Below the pieces are notes generated by a model. It saw only the letters and a program-made list of their open reading frames with translations. It made no database searches and was not told the DNA's origin. DNA of 64,000 nt from contig CM056576.1 of the NCBI GenBank assembly GCA_029721435.1, positions 114,370,666-114,434,665 on the forward strand. The letters are read 5' to 3'. The position numbers and the translations under genes are program-made. The stretch comes from Gymnothorax reevesii (taxonomy: Eukaryota > Chordata > Actinopteri > Anguilliformes > Muraenidae). Positions 57,639 through 64,000 of this stretch are shown piece by piece (the first letter of the stretch is position 1; each line of letters starts with the position of its first letter).

Positions 57639-59316
57639 GTAAGATATTTCATTAATGCATTTTCCTTGTTTTTGTGGGCAGTCTGAGAATTAGATGTTTA
57701 TGTTAATGTCATAATGTAAAAAATTAACTCACCATAGTGATGCAATTCAATGGCTCTTAACCTAGACCAACAGGTCAGCTTTTTCCTATTCAATTCCACA
57801 TTCATATTGTGTTTGTTGTGCTATATTGTGTATGATTACTTAAAGAGAGATAAAACTTTTCATGAGGTCAAATGAGTAGTCTCAGGCAAATCATGTCTCA
57901 TTTGACATTTGAACAAGTTCAGTATTTTTCCCTTAAACTGAGTAACTCAATGTGGATTTTACTCATTATCATTTGTCCAGCGTTGTTAGCTCGGCTATTA
58001 CATTTTTTTAATGACCTAATATCCAAATCGTTTGATTTAATGTGCCTTCTTTTCCTCGTCAGGAGATTGCTGATCCACAACAGTCTTTAACTTGACTGGT
58101 ATAAATATTTGTGTTCCTTTCTTTGAATAATAATTTGCATTACAGTCAGGCAAGAATAAAGGACTTCATGATGTGCATAGCTATTTTCGCATTTTCATTT
58201 TGAAGGGTTAAAATAGCTGCACCGAAAAGGAAAAAATGATTGAAGAAAATCATCAAATCCTTTTAAAAACCGTTGACTGAAATTACAATGAAAACTTGTT
58301 ACCCCCACAATCAAGTTTTGAGAACCACTGATGTTGCTGCATTTCAGAGTTTTAATGGGAACTTGAATTTGCATTGCAAAATTAGTCAATTCATTCGTAG
58401 CTTGCCATAAATATCTTAAAAGAGGGTGACATTTGGTGTTTTTCCAGCAATTTTTCAATGTCTAAGTCTAGTTTTTACCTTCATATTTAAGCGCCTAAAC
58501 AGATCGAAGATGCTCCTTCAATCGCTTAAAAGAAAGAAAGAATAGGAACTGCATTTACTGTTTGAAACGTGTGCATTACTAGGAAAGTGGGTCACTTTTT
58601 ATCATTCTGAGATTAACGGGGTCAAATGAAACTTTTGGATCACTCCTTGATTTTTGTTGAAAAATCTAAATTTTCTTTTAAAAAAAATCCCAAGTGACCC
58701 CTTTTCCAAGTCCTGCACACGTATAATAATGTAAAACATAATAATGATACTAATTATAGTGATAACAGACATCATCATTATAGTTGTCATCAGCACAATC
58801 TTCATCATCACAATCCGAAAGAATATACGATAATTATAAAGATATTTCATTAGAAAGAGTATTCTGCTTAAATCAAGCCACATTTTGATGGGTATTGCTA
58901 CGTCCAGTTTTTGTGATGAGTGATATAGTTGAAGCATTTATTCTAAGCAGTACTGACTACACTCTCCAAACATTTTTGGTTCTTTCAGTCAATATGAATC
59001 ATGCCAAAGTAATCCAATTGTTGTAATTATTATAAGTCGACTGGTTAAATTACATTCCTTTTACTTGTTGTTGAGTTTACAATCCAATGAGAAAATCAAC
59101 ACCTGTTTAAAAGAGGTCTGTTTGAAACCACAGAGCAGTTGAACCAAAAGCAGGTGTACTATTGTATCTGATGAGACTTGTGTAGCTGGTGCTTAATGTC
59201 TGTCTCAATCTCAACTCCATTTATGGTTCATTTTCATTTTGTGATGCTAATTATTAGCATGTTGTGCAATTGCTTGTCAATCAAATAGCTGTTAAGATCT
59301 GCGTTCAAAAGTATCA
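57639..59316. other. J3-to-C intron, left part
   Basis: Searched for further FGxG frames with an upstream CACTGTG; none found. AT-rich, with an ATA/ATC-rich patch at 58720-58840. No other feature. Confidence 0.45.
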
Positions 59317-60201
59317 GGGTCATTCCATGTAAAATCAACCAAATCTGAAAAAAGTTCCCACCTGACCCCATTGGAATCAGCTAATTTTTATAGTTCAATA
59401 ACTTCAGTAATATTTAATGAATTCTTGCTGAATTTAACTTTGATCTTGTGAATATTTTTTGAGTCACAAGCTCTTAAATTACGCCGGAGTAAGCCAGAAG
59501 TTCTTGCGTCATTTTGTTCTCTTGAATTTCTGAGTCCTCATTGAGAGAAAACTAAATGAAATTTTCAGAGCTGAAAGACATTGGAGCAGGATTTACTTCA
59601 ATGAGATTTGTTCTGTAACTAACTTAAAGCTGGGAACTATGGAAGTTTCAAAAGCGACACTGCACCAATTTAATAACTGTGACATAGTATAGTAAAAACA
59701 AGTATTGGAACCATGGATGTGACATGTGATTTCTTGCAATTCACCAGAAAAAAGTGCACGCAAGGAAAATTTCAAAGGGTCATATCACCATGTGGGATAG
59801 GCTGATGGCATATGAAAGTTATGGCATATAAAAGATCTCATTTTGATCTACATTTTGATCCCAGGCTCATCTTATAGCCACGATTCCTTCAGTGCAAATC
59901 ATTTTCTCAAGTGTGAAAATGATTTGGCACAGAAGGAATCATGGAAAGCTCTGAAAATTTAATTTAGCTATCTTTAATATGCATGAAGTTATGAGGGCTC
60001 AAAAATGCTTTAAAAAATGATGCAAGATTTTCGACCTACCCCTGAGTAAATTTTGAGCCTGTAACTCAAAAAATATTCACAAGATAAAAATAAAATTTGG
60101 CAAGTATTCATTAAATATACTTAAGTTAAAGTACCAGAAAAATCAGCCAATTCTGAGGGGGGCAGATGGAAGGCACTTGCTGATTTTATATGGAATGACC
60201 C
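59317..60201. mobile_element. Long-TIR non-autonomous DNA transposon in the J-C intron
   Basis: Ends GGGTCATTCCATGTAAAATC and, inverted, GGGTCATTCCATATAAAATC, flanked by ATCA on both sides (59313-59316, 60202-60205). Inverted matching continues inside (AATATTTTTTGAGTCACAAG against TGTAACTCAAAAAATATTC), so the arms extend about 150 bp. No coding frame. Family not assigned. Confidence 0.75.
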
Positions 60202-60624
60202 ATCAGCGTACAAATATAAATATGCAGGCTATAGATGCATATAGCTTGTTTTGTTTTTGTTATACTGAATATTTTTATGAAATGTGTATTTTAGTTTCTG
60301 AATCTCGATTTCCCACTAATCTTAAGCACTGCTTTGACTCTTAATTATAGGCAGGTATCATTTTGAAATATTCAGTGTTCCAAAAAAATTTATGATAAGA
60401 GTAAATATTTGGAATTGCCACATTAAAGTTAGACTTCTGTTCTTTTGGAAATACATGAGTACAGCCTGGTCTAAAAAAGTAAATTGCCCAGCACTTGCAT
60501 TGTGTATTTTACTCGTATTTTTACCCGCATCTAATAAGTAAGCCAGATGAGTAACATTGTCTACTGATTTCTCTACAGTTGTAAACAGTGCAACTTAGAC
60601 AACATTTCACTTGATATATTTCAG
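60202..60624. other. J-C intron, right part
   Basis: AT-rich intron ending in the acceptor TATATTTCAG at 60624. No feature otherwise. Confidence 0.4.
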
Positions 60625-60936
60625 AGGGAAATGACAGGATGCCGGTGTTGTCAATTCTTCAGATCGAAGAGCCATCAGCTCCACCGGGCAAAGACCCGAC
60701 AATTTTCAGCGTCTGTCTGGCCACGGGGTTCTTCCCAAAATCTCCCAAAAATCCGATGGAACTGATCGTGGCCAAAACAGGGGAGGAGACCCAGAATCAA
60801 TCGATTTCCACTGACGACGCTGCACTGTCCAACAGCAAAACGTACTACTTTGCAGGATTTTCCAAAAATGGAGAAGCCATTGAAACTTGCAGCCTAAACG
60901 GTGCCAAAATTACGAAAGAGCCGCAGATTGAAAAAG
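60625..60936 (+). CDS. trdc: T-cell receptor delta constant region, exon 1 (partial gene)
   Basis: This exon encodes the extracellular immunoglobulin C-type domain of the TCR delta chain, which pairs with gamma at the T-cell surface. It starts AG after the acceptor TTTCAG, completing the phase-1 codon left by each J (A+AG = Lys), and ends phase 1 before GTGGGC. The two domain cysteines are in VCLATGFFPK and EAIETCSLN with 57 residues between; an N-glycosylation sequon NQS lies between them. The usual C-domain tryptophan is absent, as in TRDC and TRAC of other vertebrates. The D segments upstream argue for delta rather than alpha. Hinge, transmembrane and cytoplasmic exons were not found before the window ends. 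No disabling change. Confidence 0.92.
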
Positions 60937-61412
60937 GTGGGCGTATGTAATTTTATACTTTGTTTTATCATCCTTATGCTGAATGTTTTGTAACAGTACT
61001 TGATATCATTTTTCACTCACTTGCATCTTTGCACAAACATAAACTGATATAATATTCTCAGGTTTGAGAGCACTGCAAAACCAGATTAGTTTGGTGTACT
61101 CAAATATTTTGTTGCAAAGAATTACCTCAAGAAACTCAAATTTGCAAAGAAATACCTCATGAAAATTGTTGAATCTAACTTAATTGTCCAGCATTGACAA
61201 TTATATAAAATGTATAAGGTTCAATATGTCTTGATTTCAGCCTTTTGCTTGTTCAAAAACAGGAGTGACTCAACTTATTCATTTTCATGTACACAACTTA
61301 AAACAATATTTAGTCCAACTTTTATTAAATCCACTACACTTTATTCAAGTGAACTCATGACTTGCTCAACAATTTTACTTTGAACTCCTTTTAATGCCCA
61401 GGTATTTATAGC
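60937..61412. other. TRDC intron 1, beginning
   Basis: No phase-compatible second exon was found. A CACTGCAAAACC-starting MITE-like fragment runs from 61073 to about 61390. Confidence 0.4.
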
Positions 61413-62515
61413 CTCATTTCCAAATAAGTTGGAATGCTAGGGAAAATGCAAGAAAAAAAAAGAAAGCAGTGATTTGTAAATTATGTCTGAGCATTAAATG
61501 AAAAGCATTTCAAGACTAAACCTTTAATGTTTTATCTTTTCAACTTCACTTTATGTTCGGAAATGCTGTTATATGTGGATATGAAATGAGCATTCATAAA
61601 TGGCCCTGTTGTTTACAAGTAACAAGTGGCTGAGGCTCATCACATTGTGAAAAACAGTATGATTAAATAATTTGGCAGTTTTAAAACAACAATATGAAAC
61701 CTCTGAAACAAACCCTCTACAGTACATAATATTATTTAAAATTTTAGGAAAACCAGAGAAATCTATGTAAAAGATGAGATTGAAAATGTATACCAAGGAC
61801 CCTTGATCTTTGATCCTACAGATGGCACTGCATTAAAAACTGACATGCTTATATGATGGATGTACCCACATGGGTTGGGACTACTTTTGGAAACTCGTGT
61901 GTATAGACACCATCGCTGCATCCGCAAATGCAAGTGAAGACTACAATATGGATGGAGAAGGTGATATGTCAAAAATATGGAGAAACACTGCTGTCTTCTC
62001 TTGGCTTGTGGTCATTGGAAATCAACTGAGGTACAGTTGAAACATGGGCTGTTGTCAGACTGGTCAAACTTCCAGATTGCTTATGGTAGTAATGGACCTG
62101 ATGTTCCCTCAGACAAAGAATAAACAGAACCACCTGTTTACCAGCGTAAGAATCAAAACCCAGCATCTGTAAGGATATAGGGATGTGTTAGTGACAACGG
62201 TATAGGTAACTTGAACATTTGTGTAAGTACAATCGATATTAATTCAATATTCATTTGAAAAGTGAAGTTTTAAGAAGGGCAAATTGCGGCAATGAGCACC
62301 TGGGAAGGCTGAGCAGCTTAACATGTATACTAAGGAGGAATGGGAAAAAGTCCTTCAAAACTGAAACAATTTGTGTCTTCAGTCCCAAACATGATTTTTT
62401 TGGGGAAAAGAGATCTTGCACAGTGGAAATAATACACCCCTGTATCAACTTTTCCGGAACATGTTGCAGGCATGAAAATTGTAATGAGTGCTTATTCTAA
62501 AAAAAAAAAAAAAAC
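61413..62515 (+). mobile_element. Tc1/mariner-superfamily relic E
   Basis: Left end TATAGCCTCATTTCCAAATA then AGTTGGAATGC is a diverged copy of the family terminus. Interior landmarks are TGCATCCGCAAATGCAAG (61918), AACCCAGCATCTGTAAGGAT (62156) and, after the coding part, TCAACTTTTCCGGAACATG with TTGCAGGCATGAAAATTG (62447-62480). It contains many deletions and stops and lacks a clear right terminus. Confidence 0.65.
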
Positions 62516-64000
62516 ACCAATGAGGAAGCGAAGGAAAAACACTGAACATATTTGCATTGTTTTTCCAATTTGCATTCTTTTTCATTGGCATTTTCTAAAT
62601 TGTCCGAACTTTTTCAGAGAGGGGTTATACTTAGACTTGTAACCTCTACAATTTTTTTGGGACAGTTTTAACATCACATTATTTTCTCAACTCTTTTGAA
62701 ATATTTATTTAGTAGCTTGCCCTTGGAGGTATGAGAGGGCCTCAGTAATGTCACCTTTCAATGCTTAATTAATCTGATTCTGGAAGAGTTTGCTGATGTT
62801 GATTAGCAACCAATCACTGATTTGCTTATTGGCTTCGATTATTTGTTTGAATAATAAGCCAATTTATTTTCTATTGCATGATTCTTCATTGCACAATGAC
62901 GTTTATAGGCATTTATTGTCCTCATTATTGATGACATATCACATTAATGTGTCTTTCAAAGATTCTTTTGCTGAGAAAATGGCACAGCTTCACAAAAATT
63001 TGTTTGTGAGTCAGTTTAGCCTGTAAGTAAAGCCTTATCCCCCCAGTGATGTGCTGTTAGAGGCGTAAAAGCCCTTCAGTAACCTCACTCTATAATATGT
63101 AATCACTCCAAACCAGTTCCCATTTACTTTTCCTGATTAGCTACCAAAAAATAATTTACTCAGTTGGGTAGAATAATAAGTAGAATGTCTAGCCTGATTG
63201 TTTTTAGCTGGCATGGCATCGCATGGTTATCAGGAATTTTTCTTTCCATATTTACGTTGATATACAATGTCCAATTGACAATTTTGAATTCATAGCACAT
63301 ACATCCGTATGTATTTGTTGATTAGGCTTATAAGTGACATGATTTTGTGCTAATGTTCAATATGATTTGTTATACTGAAGACAATGTATCCATTTTTTAT
63401 TATTTTTTAGCACAGAAATTTTATTATATATTTTAAAAAATGAAGAATCTTTAATAATATAAAATAAATTACACTGCTGAAAAAAAAATGCTAAAATAGG
63501 AAACAGAATTCAGAGAGAGTTTTGGATAGCTCAAAGTTTTGTAATGATTATTTGGGGTATTGCCATCCTAACAATACCACTAGTATTATATGTAAATTGC
63601 AAACAGTTTGTAGATGATCTGTCTGTCTTTTCATAATTAATAATGTATTGATCATTATAGGCTTATGTATTGATCTTGATCATTAAGTAAATACTATTTT
63701 TATTCTTAATCAGGCATAAATGTTAATCATTTCTTCAATAGGAACAGGCTGAGAGCAATTATGCGTTAAAAGATGATCACTAAAGACCCTCCATACTTCT
63801 GACAGCACGTCACTGTATTAACCTGGATGTTTTTCATTTTGGATTTATGTTTTGATGCTTAAACCAAAATGTGCCATCATAAAATAAATCTAATTTACGA
63901 CCCCACATTGATAAAAATTTTGGATGGTTTAAAAAAAAAAAAACTAAAAACAGAAAGCAGCAATTTCTATATTTAATTTGACTTGTATTTAACTGCAGAC
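62516..64000. other. AT-rich sequence right of TRDC exon 1
   Basis: Searched for the TRDC transmembrane exon (a charged helix of the VxxLGLRxLxxK kind) and for TRAJ segments; neither was seen. GAACAGGCTGAGAGC at 63743 follows an AG but is out of phase. AT-rich with poly-A tracts. Confidence 0.4.

Noticed and set aside
63740..63790. Possible second TRDC exon after CTTCAATAG
   Set aside because: The C exon 1 ends in phase 1; adding its G to this sequence gives Gly-Thr-Gly then a stop. No donor or membrane helix follows.

Overview
The window is vertebrate genomic DNA, almost certainly from a teleost fish. It has split genes with GT-AG introns, a compact egg-coat ZP gene, CYP2-type and czib genes, a T-cell receptor delta D-J-C block, and a dense load of fish-type transposons (Tc1/mariner, hAT, PIF/Harbinger-like, L1-like, RTE-like and other LINEs, Ty3/gypsy pieces). 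Species cannot be fixed from the sequence alone. Host coding DNA is only a few per cent of the window.

Layout, left to right. (1) 0.9-1.1 kb, minus: first coding exon of a CYP2-family cytochrome P450; the rest lies beyond the left edge. (2) 2.8-4.9 kb, minus: a complete nine-exon zona pellucida glycoprotein gene (trefoil, ZP domain, furin site, membrane anchor; 444 aa), with a TATA-like box just upstream and a poly(A) signal 6 nt past the stop. (3) 5-12 kb: no host gene seen; an inverted repeat pair and Tc1/mariner relics. (4) 12.07-21.15 kb, minus: complete eight-exon czib (160 aa, two CxxC pairs), whose introns hold a tandem-like repeat block and a hAT element with a matched 8-bp target duplication. 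(5) 21.3-47.2 kb: transposon territory, much of it nested and with readable insertion order. (6) 47.3-61 kb, plus: a T-cell receptor delta locus segment: three D segments, each flanked by a 12-RSS on the left and a 23-RSS on the right, three J segments with 12-RSSs, and the first exon of the delta constant region. D1 is separated from D2 by about 8.5 kb containing gypsy and LINE debris. (7) 61-64 kb: a Tc1/mariner relic and AT-rich sequence; the remaining TRDC exons were not found and should lie to the right.

How the parts work together: the D, J and C pieces form one recombination and splicing unit. The 12/23 rule permits V-D, D-D and D-J joining. All three J segments end in splice phase 1, and the C exon begins with the two bases needed to complete that codon. 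The other genes are functionally unrelated to it and to each other. No prokaryotic features, CRISPR arrays, rRNA or convincing tRNA genes were seen. The most notable system is the germline TRD D-J-C cluster, including a duplicated D cassette; the most notable unexplained structures are a palindromic mini-element carrying an ACTTG repeat (two copies) and a 1.4-kb element with about nine copies of a GGGGYACCNTGAGCC motif beside the czib promoter.
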